Source: an uncultured Pelagibacteraceae bacterium (GTDB lineage: Bacteria; Pseudomonadota; Alphaproteobacteria; Pelagibacterales; Pelagibacteraceae). From it: a stretch of 64,000 nucleotides of DNA. The notes under the pieces were generated by a model. That model made no database searches, was not told the origin of the DNA, and saw nothing but the letters and a program-made list of their open reading frames with translations. Position 1 is the stretch's first letter. Each line of letters opens with the position of its first letter. Of this stretch, positions 25,470-34,254 are shown one piece after another. The stretch lies in assembly GCA_902605035.1 (NCBI GenBank), contig CACLBB010000002.1:48454-112453 (forward strand), in the 5' to 3' direction. The position numbers and the translations under genes are program-made.

Positions 25470-26102
25470 ATGTCCTATAAAAATGACCGCTATATGAAAT
25501 TAGTTAAAGACATTGATAAATCAAGCTCAAAAAAACCTGCAGTTACAGATAAACAGGCAGAAGAAGCGTTTAAATTGATTTTAACATGGATCGGTGAAAA
25601 CCCTAATAGAGAAGGATTAGTCGAAACTCCAAAAAGAGTTGTCAAGGCTTTCAAAGAGTATTTTAAGGGTTATCATCAAGATGCAACAGCGGATCTAATG
25701 AAAACTTTTGGAGACGTAGAAGGATATGATGATATGGTAGTAGAAAAAAATATTACACTAGAAAGTCATTGCGAACATCACATGGCACCCATAATAGGAG
25801 TAGCTCACATTGCTTATATTCCGAATGAAAAGGTTGTTGGACTTAGTAAATTAGCCAGAACAGTGGAAGTTTTTTCAAAAAGATTACAAACTCAAGAAAG
25901 GCTTACAATGCAGATTGCTAAAACTTTAATGTCAGCCTTAGAAGCAAAAGGAGTAGCGGTAACAATTGATGCAGCACATCAATGCATGACAATGAGAGGT
26001 ATAAAAAAAGAAAAAGCTACAACAGTCACAAATTATTATTTAGGATCTTTTAAAGAAGATTTAAGTTATCAAAATAGATATTTGCGATACATAGCAAAAT
26101 AA
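25470..26102 (+). CDS. folE: GTP cyclohydrolase I
   Basis: A 210-aa enzyme that converts GTP to dihydroneopterin triphosphate, the first step to tetrahydrofolate. Motifs seen are ESHCEHHMAPIIGVAHIAYIP, with the zinc Cys and His and the substrate His, and AHQCMTMRGIKK with the second zinc Cys. Length and motifs are normal. It starts at ATG 25470, divergent from hisI, with 16 nt between the annotated starts. Folate supply matters for the glycine cleavage system at the window start. Confidence 0.95.
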   Translation: MSYKNDRYMKLVKDIDKSSSKKPAVTDKQAEEAFKLILTWIGENPNREGLVETPKRVVKAFKEYFKGYHQDATADLMKTFGDVEGYDDMVVEKNITLESHCEHHMAPIIGVAHIAYIPNEKVVGLSKLARTVEVFSKRLQTQERLTMQIAKTLMSALEAKGVAVTIDAAHQCMTMRGIKKEKATTVTNYYLGSFKEDLSYQNRYLRYIAK

Positions 26103-26106
26103 ATTA

Positions 26107-27108
26107 ATGCCTAATCAATTCAAAGCTATAGTAATCGACAATCAAAACGAAAAATTTACTAGAGAAATAAAAGAAATTAATAAAAGTGATTTAAAAGATG
26201 GTAATGTATTAGTTAAAATAGATTATTCAGACTTGAATTACAAAGATGCGCTTATTTTAAACGACGGTGGAAAAATTGTAAGAAAATTTCCATTTGTACC
26301 TGGAATTGATTTCTCTGGAAAAGTTATCGAAAGTGAAGATAGTAAATTTATAAAAGATGAAAATGTAATTTTGACAGGATTTAGAGTAGGAGAAGCTTAC
26401 TACGGTGGTTTTGCTCAATATGCTAAAGTTGACTCAAATTTTTTAATAAAAAATCCAAAAGAACTGGATAATAAAAAAGCTATGATGTTAGGCACTGCTG
26501 GCTTTACGGCTTTACAATGTGCATTTGCAATAAAAGCCAGAGAGGAACTTTTATTAGGGGAAAAAGTAAAAGATGTATTAGTCACTGGCTCAACGGGCGG
26601 GGTAGGAAGTATAGCAGTAATGGTACTATCAAAAATGGGTTACGATGTGCATGTAGTTACAGGAAAAAAAGATAAAAATGATTATCTAAAAGGTTTAGGG
26701 GCAAAAAATATAATTGACAGAAAAGAATTTGAAAGTGAAAGCAAACTTTTGGAAAAAGGAACTTGGGATGGAGTAGTTGATACGGTAGGAGGAGCCGCTC
26801 TAACTAAAATTTTAGCCCAAGTTAAACCTAATGGAATAGTTGCAGCTTGTGGAAACGCTGGTGGAAATAAAATTAACACGACTGTGATGCCTTTCATTAT
26901 CAGGGGGGTAAAACTATGGGGAATCGATTCTTCAGGCGCTTCCATTAAAAGAAGAGAATTTTTATGGAAAGAGGCAGATAAATTAATAGACTTTTCTAAG
27001 CTTCAAGCATTTACTAAAGAACTATCTCTTGATGAGCTCTTAGAAACTTATCCAAAACTACTTAAAGGAGAGTTTTTTGGAAGAGCTATAGTAAATCCTA
27101 ACAAATAA
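26107..27108 (+). CDS. acuI: AcuI/YhdH-family acrylyl-CoA reductase-like oxidoreductase
   Basis: This 333-aa medium-chain reductase begins FKAIVIDNQNEKFTREIKEINKSDLKDGNVLVKIDYSDLNYKDALI, the typical YhdH/AcuI start, and carries VTGSTGGVGSIAVMVLSKMGYDVHVVTGK for NADPH binding. Zinc ligands are absent, as expected. AcuI reduces acryloyl-CoA and so detoxifies acrylate made from DMSP, an important substrate for SAR11. It starts 5 nt after folE, so it may be co-transcribed. The gene symbol is by homology only. Confidence 0.85.
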   Translation: MPNQFKAIVIDNQNEKFTREIKEINKSDLKDGNVLVKIDYSDLNYKDALILNDGGKIVRKFPFVPGIDFSGKVIESEDSKFIKDENVILTGFRVGEAYYGGFAQYAKVDSNFLIKNPKELDNKKAMMLGTAGFTALQCAFAIKAREELLLGEKVKDVLVTGSTGGVGSIAVMVLSKMGYDVHVVTGKKDKNDYLKGLGAKNIIDRKEFESESKLLEKGTWDGVVDTVGGAALTKILAQVKPNGIVAACGNAGGNKINTTVMPFIIRGVKLWGIDSSGASIKRREFLWKEADKLIDFSKLQAFTKELSLDELLETYPKLLKGEFFGRAIVNPNK

Positions 27109-27124
27109 TCTATACTCAGACTAT

Positions 27125-28015
27125 ATGGACTGGGATAAACTTAAAATTTTTCACACTGTAGCAGAAGCATCTAGTTTCACAAAGGCTTCAACTATATTGA
27201 ATTTAAGCCAATCAGCTATAAGCAGGCAAATTCAAGCATTAGAAAATGATTTAAAAGTAAAACTATTTGAGAGACACGCAAGGGGCCTAGTTTTAACTGA
27301 TAATGGAGAGTATCTTTTTAAATCTGCTCACGAAGTAATTTCAAAATTAAAAGACGTAGAGTCTAATCTTGCGGGTCATAAGGATAAGCTAGATGGAAAA
27401 TTAACTGTCACTACTGTTGTAAGTTTCGGAACTACTTGGTTAACACCACGAATAAAGGAATTTATGGATTTGCATTCAAATATTGAAATTGAGTTAATAT
27501 TTGATGATAAAGAACTTGATTTAAGCACACGTCAAGCTGACGTAGGCATATGGATGAGAAGGCCTAAGCAATTGAATTATATTCAAAAAAAGTTTGTAGA
27601 TTTCAACTATCATATATACGGATCTAATTCTTATTTGGAAAAAAATGGTTATCCGAAAACTGTTAAAGACCTTAATAATCATAAATTTATAACTTATGGG
27701 AGAGGTGCTCCATCACCAGTTTATAACCCAGATTGGGTATTAAAACTTGGAGTAAAAGATGGAAAAAAGAGAAAATCAATTATGAAAGTTAATAGCGTTT
27801 ATGGTTTGTTGTTAGCTGTGCAAAGTGGAGTTGGCTTAGCTGCGTTACCAGACTATATAGCTCACAATGTGCCAAATTTAACTAAAGTTTTGCCTTTAGA
27901 AACAGGAAAACAAACAGAAACTCACTTCGTTTATCCAGCTTCTTTAAAAAATTCAGCTAGACTTACCGCTTTTAGAAATTTTATTTTTAGTAAGGTTAAT
28001 GAATGGAAATTTTAA
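27125..28015 (+). CDS. LysR-type transcriptional regulator
   Basis: A 296-aa regulator with the N-terminal helix-turn-helix (MDWDKLKIFHTVAEASSFTKASTILNLSQSAISRQIQALE) and the co-inducer domain from about residue 90 (VTTVVSFGTTWL, GLLLAVQSGVGLAALPD). It lies 17 nt after the acuI-like gene in the same direction, so it may control acrylate or related metabolism. It overlaps the protease gene by 13 nt. Confidence 0.93.
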   Translation: MDWDKLKIFHTVAEASSFTKASTILNLSQSAISRQIQALENDLKVKLFERHARGLVLTDNGEYLFKSAHEVISKLKDVESNLAGHKDKLDGKLTVTTVVSFGTTWLTPRIKEFMDLHSNIEIELIFDDKELDLSTRQADVGIWMRRPKQLNYIQKKFVDFNYHIYGSNSYLEKNGYPKTVKDLNNHKFITYGRGAPSPVYNPDWVLKLGVKDGKKRKSIMKVNSVYGLLLAVQSGVGLAALPDYIAHNVPNLTKVLPLETGKQTETHFVYPASLKNSARLTAFRNFIFSKVNEWKF

Positions 28016-29118
28016 GTTTTTTAATACCTTTTGTAATTTTGTTGACTGTGGTTGTTTTTGTTCATGAGTACGGACATTATTATTTCGCAAAAAGATATGG
28101 AGTAGGGGTAACAGATTTTTCTATAGGTTTTGGAAAAGAACTTTTTGGCTTTAACGATAAATCGGGTACAAGGTGGAAATTTTGTGCGATACCTCTTGGA
28201 GGATACGTTAAATTTTTTGGTGATAGAAATGTCTTTAGTCAAGCTGAACAAGAAGAACTTTTAAAAAAGTACAACAAAGAAGATCAAAACAAATTATTTG
28301 TTACAAAGCCTTTATACCAAAGATCTTTGATAGTTTTCGCTGGACCGCTTGCAAATTTTATCTTAGCAATTTTCATTTTTTCATTCATTTATATGTTTGC
28401 TGGAAAGGATTTTACCCCTGCCCAAATAAGTGAAGTTCAAAAAGACAGCCCTGCTTTTTCTGCGGATATAAATAGAGGAGATTTAATTTTATCAATTAAT
28501 AATAAAAAAGTAAGCAGTATATTAGATGTTTCTACATTTATAAATACCTCAACTACCGAGGATATTGATATGGAGGTTTTAAGAAATGATAAAATTATTA
28601 AGATAAATTTGAAACCTAACGTAATTCAAGCCGAGGATGCTTTAGGTAATAAGATTAAGAAGAAGATTATCGGTATAAAAATTTCTCCTCCAAACAATGA
28701 ATTCAATAAACAAAGACTGGGTCCAGCTACTGCTTTATTTTATGCAATTAAAGAAACTTGGTTTGTTACTAAATCTTCTTTTGATTTTGTAATTTCTTTG
28801 TTTAAGGGCAAGGGGGATACCGATCAATTAGGAGGACCAATAAAAATTGCAAAAATCACTGGTCAAGTGGCTCAGCTAGGACTTGTGGCGTTTTTGAGTA
28901 TAATGGCTTACATTTCAATAAGTTTAGGTTTTATCAATCTTTTCCCCATACCGATGTTAGATGGAGGTCATTTAATGTTTTACGCATTCGAAAAAGTTTT
29001 GGGGAGACCCTTAACTCAGAAAACACAAGAGAGTTTTTTTCGAATCGGGCTTTTTTTATTGATTTTTTTAATGTTATTTACCACTGTAAATGATTTGAAA
29101 GATTTAGGCCTATTTTAG
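28003..29118 (+). CDS. rseP: Site-2 (M50) membrane metalloprotease, RseP-type
   Basis: The 371-aa protein has HEYGH (residues 22-26) in the first membrane helix, a PDZ domain between residues about 130 and 220 (KDSPAFSADINRGDLILSINNKKV), and the LFPIPMLDGGHL motif in a later helix. This is the layout of RseP, which cleaves membrane anti-sigma factors. In other alphaproteobacteria it sits between dxr and bamA; here it follows a LysR gene, which is unusual. Possible targets of regulated proteolysis are not visible nearby. Confidence 0.92.
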   Translation: MEILSFLIPFVILLTVVVFVHEYGHYYFAKRYGVGVTDFSIGFGKELFGFNDKSGTRWKFCAIPLGGYVKFFGDRNVFSQAEQEELLKKYNKEDQNKLFVTKPLYQRSLIVFAGPLANFILAIFIFSFIYMFAGKDFTPAQISEVQKDSPAFSADINRGDLILSINNKKVSSILDVSTFINTSTTEDIDMEVLRNDKIIKINLKPNVIQAEDALGNKIKKKIIGIKISPPNNEFNKQRLGPATALFYAIKETWFVTKSSFDFVISLFKGKGDTDQLGGPIKIAKITGQVAQLGLVAFLSIMAYISISLGFINLFPIPMLDGGHLMFYAFEKVLGRPLTQKTQESFFRIGLFLLIFLMLFTTVNDLKDLGLF

Positions 29119-29264
29119 AGGCTTTTTTTAATTAAAAAATACGAGTAAAATCAACGTTTTTTAGCCATACTAGATATGGTGTTAATATTTATGTGAAACA
29201 CTAAAAAAGTGTTGATTTTATTAGTAAATTGTTGAAATTCAATAGTAACCATAAAGGGGCATAA

Positions 29265-29540
29265 ATGAATAAAAAACAATTAGTAGCTAAAATATCGTCC
29301 ACATTGGGTCAGAGCAAAGCAGATGCTGAAAGAACTTTCGACTCAATAACGACTATTATTCTAGATGCACTAAAAAATGACGATACTGTTAAAATAGCTG
29401 GTTTTGGTACTTATAAAGTGGCTAAAAGAAAAGCTAGAGTAGGAAGAAACCCTAGAACAGGTGAGTCAATTCAAATTGCTGCATCTCAAAAAGTTAAGTT
29501 TTTACCTGCTAAAAGCTTAAAAGAAATGTTTAATCGATAA
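29265..29540 (+). CDS. hup: HU-family DNA-binding protein
   Basis: A 91-aa nucleoid protein with the family motif GFGTYKVAKRKARVGRNPRTGESIQI (beta-arm) and KVKFLPAKSLKE. It has a strong AAAGGGG ribosome site 7 nt before ATG 29265. HU bends DNA and organises the nucleoid. The 146-nt leader carries small inverted repeats (AACACT/AGTGTT at 29197-29213) that may be regulatory. Confidence 0.96.
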   Translation: MNKKQLVAKISSTLGQSKADAERTFDSITTIILDALKNDDTVKIAGFGTYKVAKRKARVGRNPRTGESIQIAASQKVKFLPAKSLKEMFNR

Positions 29541-29551
29541 ACGTTATTTTT

Positions 29552-29583
29552 CAGCCCTTATTTGATAAATTGAATAAGGGCTG
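29552..29583. repeat. 11-bp inverted repeat after the HU gene
   Basis: CAGCCCTTATT (29552-29562) pairs exactly with AATAAGGGCTG (29573-29583) around a 10-nt loop. There is no T tract after the stem on the plus strand, so it is either a Rho-assisted terminator, an mRNA-stabilising hairpin for hup, or a protein site. Confidence 0.7.
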
Positions 29584-29683
29584 AGCTACTTGCAAAAACT
29601 GCATAGCTAAATTCAATAGATATCAATTCTTAAAAACAATCAAAACACTATAACAAGCTTTTAAATTAACAAGGGAGTTTATT

Positions 29684-30973
29684 ATGAAAAAGTACTTAGG
29701 TTACTTCTTTGCAGGTACTGCAGTCTATTTTGGATTTGCAGGTCTGGGTTATGCCGAGACTACTGTATCAGCAGAGACACAATATATATTTAATACCCTA
29801 TTATTTTTAATGTCAGGTTTCTTAGTCATGTGGATGGCAGCTGGATTTACAATGTTAGAGTCTGGTTTGGTAACATCTAAAAGTGTTTCCGCAATCTGTG
29901 CTAAAAATATAGGTCTTTATTCGATCGCTGGATTAATGTTTTGGTTGGTTGGATATAACTTAGCTTATGGTATCCCAGAAGGTGGATACATTGGAACCTT
30001 CACTCCTTGGAGTGACGGATCTGCAGTAGATACTGGTTATTCAGATGGATCAGACTGGTTTTTCCAGATGGTTTTCTGTGCAACAACAATGTCTATTGTA
30101 TCTGGAACCTTAGCTGAAAGAATTAAAATTTGGCCGTTCTTCTTATTTGCAGCGATATTAACTGGAATAATTTATCCAATTGAGATGGGTTGGCAATGGG
30201 GCGGTGGATGGTTATCAGCTGCTGGATTTTCAGATTTTGCTGGTTCAACATTAGTACATGCCGCTGGTGGAGCTGCCGCTTTAGCAGGAGCAATTGTATT
30301 AGGTGCAAGAACTGGTAGATTTGGTTCAGGTGGAGTTAAATCGATGACACCATTTGCTGCATCGTCTATTCCGTTAGCAACACTTGGAGTATTTATACTT
30401 TGGTTAGGTTGGTTCGGTTTTAATGGCGGTTCACAATTAGCTGCAGGAACATTTGATGATGTTACTTCAGTAGCAACAATTTACATAAACACAAACTTAG
30501 CTGCCGGTGGTGGAGTGATGACTGCTGCAGTAATTTCAAGATTACTTGGTGGTAAAACAGATGTTGTAATGATGCTAAACGGTGCGATTGCTGGTTTAGT
30601 AGCAATTACTGCAGAGCCATTAACACCAAGTCCATTAGCTGCAATATTTATTGGCGCAATTGGTGGATTAGTAATGTATTTTTCAACAAAACTTCTATTT
30701 AAGTTAAAAATAGATGATGTAGTTGGAGCGATCCCAGCCCACTTAGTAGCTGGAGTTTGGGGTACATTAGCAGTTCCATTAACTAATGGAGACGTTTCTT
30801 TCGGAGCTCAATTCCTAGGAACAATTTCAATTGTGGTATTTGTTTTTGTAGTATCACTAATAGTGTTCCAAATTATGAAAGCTACGATCGGTCTAAGAAT
30901 CAGTAAAGAAGCTGAAAGACTTGGAACTGATAAAGCTGAAGTAGGAGTTGTCGCTTACGGTATAAGAGACTAA
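29684..30973 (+). CDS. amt: Ammonium transporter
   Basis: A 429-aa Amt/Rh protein with an N-terminal signal-like segment (KYLGYFFAGTAVYFGFAGLGYAE) and eleven helices. Recognisable motifs are MVFCATTMSIVSGTLAERIKIW, WGGGWLSAAGFSDFAGSTLVHAAGG and PAHLVAGVWGTLAVPL, including the conserved His pair region. It carries ammonium into the cell. An AAGGGAG ribosome site precedes ATG 29684. The proximity of a GlnB gene, common elsewhere, is not seen in the window. Confidence 0.95.
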   Translation: MKKYLGYFFAGTAVYFGFAGLGYAETTVSAETQYIFNTLLFLMSGFLVMWMAAGFTMLESGLVTSKSVSAICAKNIGLYSIAGLMFWLVGYNLAYGIPEGGYIGTFTPWSDGSAVDTGYSDGSDWFFQMVFCATTMSIVSGTLAERIKIWPFFLFAAILTGIIYPIEMGWQWGGGWLSAAGFSDFAGSTLVHAAGGAAALAGAIVLGARTGRFGSGGVKSMTPFAASSIPLATLGVFILWLGWFGFNGGSQLAAGTFDDVTSVATIYINTNLAAGGGVMTAAVISRLLGGKTDVVMMLNGAIAGLVAITAEPLTPSPLAAIFIGAIGGLVMYFSTKLLFKLKIDDVVGAIPAHLVAGVWGTLAVPLTNGDVSFGAQFLGTISIVVFVFVVSLIVFQIMKATIGLRISKEAERLGTDKAEVGVVAYGIRD

Positions 30974-31016
30974 TAGTTTCTACGATAATCTCCTCCCTCG
31001 TTAGTTGGAGAAAACT

Positions 31017-31050
31017 TAAGGCCCGAGTCCCTCTTTCGGGCCTTAATTAT
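31017..31050. terminator. Bidirectional terminator after amt
   Basis: TAAGGCCCGA (31017-31026) pairs perfectly with TCGGGCCTTA (31036-31045) around a 9-nt loop, followed by ATTATTTT. It covers the stop codon of the convergent minus-strand gene at 31043, so it can end both transcripts. Confidence 0.85.
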
Positions 31051-32053
31051 TTTCATCCCAAAGTTTTTTGTGATCTAAGTTTGGGGAAATTCCAAAAACA
31101 GAATTTATATTGGCACAATGATAAGCCAGAGAAGGTATTGGCGATAAACAAGGTTTGTCTAAATAAATTTCATGCAGTGGTTTTTCCCAAGGGTCTACCC
31201 ACTCTATACCCATAACTTTAAGTTTTTCAAAATTTTCTAACAAAAGAGATTTACTAGTCATGAAAGTAACAAGGCTTTCAAAAACCAATCTCCAATGACT
31301 TCCTTCACCTAAATAAATTTTAGTGTTAGCATCATTAGTATACAAATATGGATAATCAGAGGGTAGTAAAATTAATTCCTTTTTAAAAATTGTAGCAAAT
31401 TTTTCATAGCTATAAATCATTTCAGTAATTGCATTTGATACATGTATATAGTCATCTTCAACAAAATAAAATAAATCAGCTTCCTCTTTTTTTACAGTTA
31501 ATAAAGAGTTATAAAAGTTAGCCATATTAGCAAACTTAGCTTTAGAATATCCTGGCTTAATTTTATTCTCAAACTCTTTTAAATTTATAGAAATAAATTT
31601 ATGTTCTATATTTGAACTTTCTAGAATTTTTTTAATTTGTATAATGTCATTTTCGGATGAATTAGTATCAGTGACTACAATATCAAATTTGATTTTATCA
31701 AATATTACTTTTGCCTTATTAACTGATCTTATTAAAGATCTAAGAGTTCTAAAAGTATATTCGTTTTTATCATGACCAAATAATCTTTTTTTATTTTGGT
31801 CCATTATTAATTCGGAAGTACAAGTTCTTAAAATTATTTTTAACGAACTAATTTTTCTTTTTATCTCAATTTGACCCAAGGGCAAAGTAATAGATTTTTT
31901 TCCTTGTATACTAAGTGTTTGGTTAAGCTTTTTATTTAATGTTGGTGAACTAAAATTTGCTTGGTCTAGTATTTCGAATCCAAAAAGTCTACAAAGCTTA
32001 ATAAATAATTTTTTAAATAAATTAGATTTATTGGTATTATTTATTTTTTTCAT
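31043..32053 (-). CDS. Glycosyltransferase-like protein
   Basis: A 336-aa protein with a basic N-terminus and a GT-A-type core: SLKIILRTCTSE, FDIVVTDTNSSENDIIQIKKILE, then LFYFVEDDYIHVSNAITEMI, where the VEDDY stretch takes the place of the DxD metal site. The end (WEKPLHEIYLDKPCLSPIPSLAYHC) could bind acceptor sugar. I cannot name the family. It probably modifies a surface glycan. It is alone, convergent with amt and divergent from the rhodanese gene. Confidence 0.7.
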   Translation of the reverse strand: MKKINNTNKSNLFKKLFIKLCRLFGFEILDQANFSSPTLNKKLNQTLSIQGKKSITLPLGQIEIKRKISSLKIILRTCTSELIMDQNKKRLFGHDKNEYTFRTLRSLIRSVNKAKVIFDKIKFDIVVTDTNSSENDIIQIKKILESSNIEHKFISINLKEFENKIKPGYSKAKFANMANFYNSLLTVKKEEADLFYFVEDDYIHVSNAITEMIYSYEKFATIFKKELILLPSDYPYLYTNDANTKIYLGEGSHWRLVFESLVTFMTSKSLLLENFEKLKVMGIEWVDPWEKPLHEIYLDKPCLSPIPSLAYHCANINSVFGISPNLDHKKLWDENN

Positions 32054-32091
32054 TATGACATTAGGTATATATTAGTTTATAAGTTTCTTCT

Positions 32092-32490
32092 ATGAACATT
32101 AAATCATCTCGAGAATTAGTGGAAGAAGCAACGAAAAGTATTGAAACACTAGATTCAGAGGTAGTAAAAGATTTAGTAGAAAAAAATGAAATCAATTTAA
32201 TTGATATTAGAGATATTCGTGAACTTTGGAATGAGGGAACTATTGAGAATTCTAAACATATTCCGAGGGGCATGCTTGAATTTTGGCTAGATCCTGAAAG
32301 TTCCTATTTTAAGTCAAATAAAGTTGAAAATATTAAAAAGATGGTTTTGTTTTGTGCTTTAGGTTTTCGTTCTGCTTTAGCAACAAAATCACTAGTTGAT
32401 ATGGGTTTTAAAAATGTTGCTCATGTGGAAGGAGGTTTTGATGCCTTGAAAAAATCTGGTTTGAAGGTAGTAACTAAGGAAAAAAAATAG
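32092..32490 (+). CDS. Rhodanese-like domain protein
   Basis: A 132-aa single-domain rhodanese. The conserved sequence IDIRDIRELWNEGTIENSKHIPRG is followed by VLFCALGFRSALATKSLVD, where the Cys in FCALGFRS is the sulfur-carrying residue. It would move sulfane sulfur to an acceptor such as cyanide or a thiol. No operon partner is visible on the same strand. It converges with the DsbA-like gene. Confidence 0.9.
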   Translation: MNIKSSRELVEEATKSIETLDSEVVKDLVEKNEINLIDIRDIRELWNEGTIENSKHIPRGMLEFWLDPESSYFKSNKVENIKKMVLFCALGFRSALATKSLVDMGFKNVAHVEGGFDALKKSGLKVVTKEKK

Positions 32491-32491
32491 C

Positions 32492-33079
32492 TTATTTATT
32501 TGCTTCATTTATTGCAAATTGAATTCTGTCCTGTCCCCAAAAAACTTTATTGTTTGAAACAAAGGTAGGTGCACCAAAAACACCTTTCTCGTAAGCCTCT
32601 TCGGTTCTTTTTTTAAGAGAGTCTTTAATTGATGATGAAGTTGATCTCAGTATAAAAGTTTTAGAATTTATATTTAAATTTTTAAGAACTTTTTGAACTA
32701 TGCTCTCATCATTCATATTTAATCCATCTTGCCATATTGCGTTAAATATACTTTCAATATAATAACTTTTAAAATTATCTTCTTCTGCAACTAAAACACC
32801 ACGCATTAAATTTAAACTTCTAATTGGAAAATAAGAATTAAATTTAAACTTAATTTTATTTTGTTCTGCGATAAGTTTACAATCACGTATCATATGTTTA
32901 GCTTTAGCTGGAATGAAAGCGGGCGCTTTAATACCATGTAAATTATGCAACCCCCCTAGAAGAATTGGTTTGTATCTTACTTTTATAATTTTTTTCTTTT
33001 CAATCAACTTGATCTCTTTATGAGCTAAAAAAGAATATGGACTCACAAAGTCAAAATAAAAATCAAAATATTTAATCAT
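32492..33079 (-). CDS. 2-hydroxychromene-2-carboxylate isomerase-like (DsbA-family) protein
   Basis: A 195-aa protein in which the DsbA-like site is DFVSPYSFLA: Ser replaces the active cysteine, as in glutathione-dependent isomerases of the HCCA/kappa-class. The FGAPTFVSNNKVFWGQDRIQF C-terminal motif is standard. It probably uses glutathione on an aromatic or xenobiotic substrate, the identity of which is not known. It overlaps the membrane-protein gene by 8 nt. Confidence 0.87.
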   Translation of the reverse strand: MIKYFDFYFDFVSPYSFLAHKEIKLIEKKKIIKVRYKPILLGGLHNLHGIKAPAFIPAKAKHMIRDCKLIAEQNKIKFKFNSYFPIRSLNLMRGVLVAEEDNFKSYYIESIFNAIWQDGLNMNDESIVQKVLKNLNINSKTFILRSTSSSIKDSLKKRTEEAYEKGVFGAPTFVSNNKVFWGQDRIQFAINEANK

Positions 33080-33542
33080 TAAAACTGATTTTTTTTGCGA
33101 AAAAAATTCGAATAAACCAATAGATCAACAAACCCAACGGTCCTGTAAAATAGGTTAAGATTAAAGATATAATTACAAAAAATCTTGCAATCATATATTT
33201 TTGAGAGTCTCTTACAATCCAAGAACCTAAAAATAAACTTATAGCTAAAAAATGTAGCCAAAAAATTAAAAGAAAAGCCTCGTCAGAAAACATTGAATAA
33301 AGCCCATCTAATCCACGATATAATTCAAAACTATCAAATAGATTACCGTCATTAAAAATATTAAAAGCTACAAATACATATGCTGAAGCTAAAAGCAAAG
33401 GAACAACAATTGATTGAACAAAAAAATTTGTTAAAATATTACTTGGTATAATTATCAACATTAACCAAAATGGTATTACACCCCAATTTGCTAACAAATA
33501 AATATTTTCATAGGTCAAAATATCTAGAAGATCATTTATCAT
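33072..33542 (-). CDS. Aba4-like (DUF4281) membrane protein
   Basis: A 156-aa protein with four helices. The conserved features YLLANWGVIPFWLMLIIIPSNI, DGLYSMFSDEAFLLIFWLHFLAISLFLGSWIVRDSQ and TYFTGPLGLLIYW match the ABA4/DUF4281 family, whose plant member helps make neoxanthin. In SAR11 the role is unknown, but a carotenoid or retinal link is possible. It overlaps the HCCA isomerase-like gene. Confidence 0.86.
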   Translation of the reverse strand: MINDLLDILTYENIYLLANWGVIPFWLMLIIIPSNILTNFFVQSIVVPLLLASAYVFVAFNIFNDGNLFDSFELYRGLDGLYSMFSDEAFLLIFWLHFLAISLFLGSWIVRDSQKYMIARFFVIISLILTYFTGPLGLLIYWFIRIFFAKKISFND

Positions 33543-33568
33543 GAAAAATAATATAGTATATTAGTTTA

Positions 33569-34129
33569 ATGAATCCCACATCAAATAAAAGTGATTTTGA
33601 AGATTTAACTACCAATTTGAAAGATTTAGCTTATTCCTATTTGGAAAAATATAATCCTTCAAAACAGCAACTAAAAGTTTATTTATTAAAAAAATATCTC
33701 ACAAAAATTAAGGGGACTAAATCAAAAAAAGAAGTATCTCTAATAATTGATCAAATTGTTTTTAACCTTGAAAAAAATAGAATTATTAACGATGAATTAT
33801 ACTCTGACTCTAAAGCTAGGATGTACTTGAGACGAGGATATTCATTAAATAAGATCAATCAATCTTTAAGAAACAAAGGAGTTGATTATAAGTATATCAA
33901 AAAAAGTTTAGATAAAATTAAGGAGAACGAAATAGAACCCGATTTTGTCTCAGCAATTAAACTTTGTAAAAGAAGAAGAATTGGACCATTAAGACCTCAA
34001 GCAAATAGAGAATTGTTTTACAAAAAGGATATGGGAATTCTCGCGCGAGGAGGTTTTAATTATGAATTATCAAAAAGGGTGTTGGATCTTGATCTCGTTG
34101 AATTTAAAAAAATGTTAAATTTAGTTTAA
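33569..34129 (+). CDS. recX: RecX-like regulatory protein
   Basis: A 186-aa protein built of three short helical repeats, each with the pattern expected of RecX (SYLEKYNPSKQQLKVYLLKK, KSKKEVSLIIDQIVFNLEK, RMYLRRGYSLNKINQSLRNKGVD). RecX restrains RecA filaments. recA is not in the window. Its stop overlaps a tiny minus-strand gene by 4 nt. Confidence 0.85.
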   Translation: MNPTSNKSDFEDLTTNLKDLAYSYLEKYNPSKQQLKVYLLKKYLTKIKGTKSKKEVSLIIDQIVFNLEKNRIINDELYSDSKARMYLRRGYSLNKINQSLRNKGVDYKYIKKSLDKIKENEIEPDFVSAIKLCKRRRIGPLRPQANRELFYKKDMGILARGGFNYELSKRVLDLDLVEFKKMLNLV

Positions 34130-34254
34130 TTTTTTTTTTTATGATCTTTTACAAGCTGGTCTAATTTTCTTTTAAGTAAGTTTCGAACTATTATAAAGAA
34201 TAGTACACCAAAAAAAGTTACAGATATAATTATAATTAATATTGTTTTAATCAT
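34126..34254 (-). CDS. 42-aa single-span membrane peptide
   Basis: ATG 34254 opens a frame for 42 aa: one hydrophobic helix (KTILIIIISVTFFGVLFFII) and a basic tail with KRKLDQLVKDHKKK. The ATG overlaps the stop of the upstream cysQ gene as ATGATTAA, an 8-nt overlap that is typical of translational coupling. The peptide ends in an A11 tract. I do not recognise a family. The tail-only charge pattern suits an inner-membrane protein with the C-terminus in the cytoplasm. Confidence 0.55.
   Translation of the reverse strand: MIKTILIIIISVTFFGVLFFIIVRNLLKRKLDQLVKDHKKKN

Noticed and set aside
29552..29583. Intrinsic terminator call for the hairpin after hup.
   Set aside because: The stem is perfect but no T tract follows on either strand, so it is reported only as an inverted repeat.
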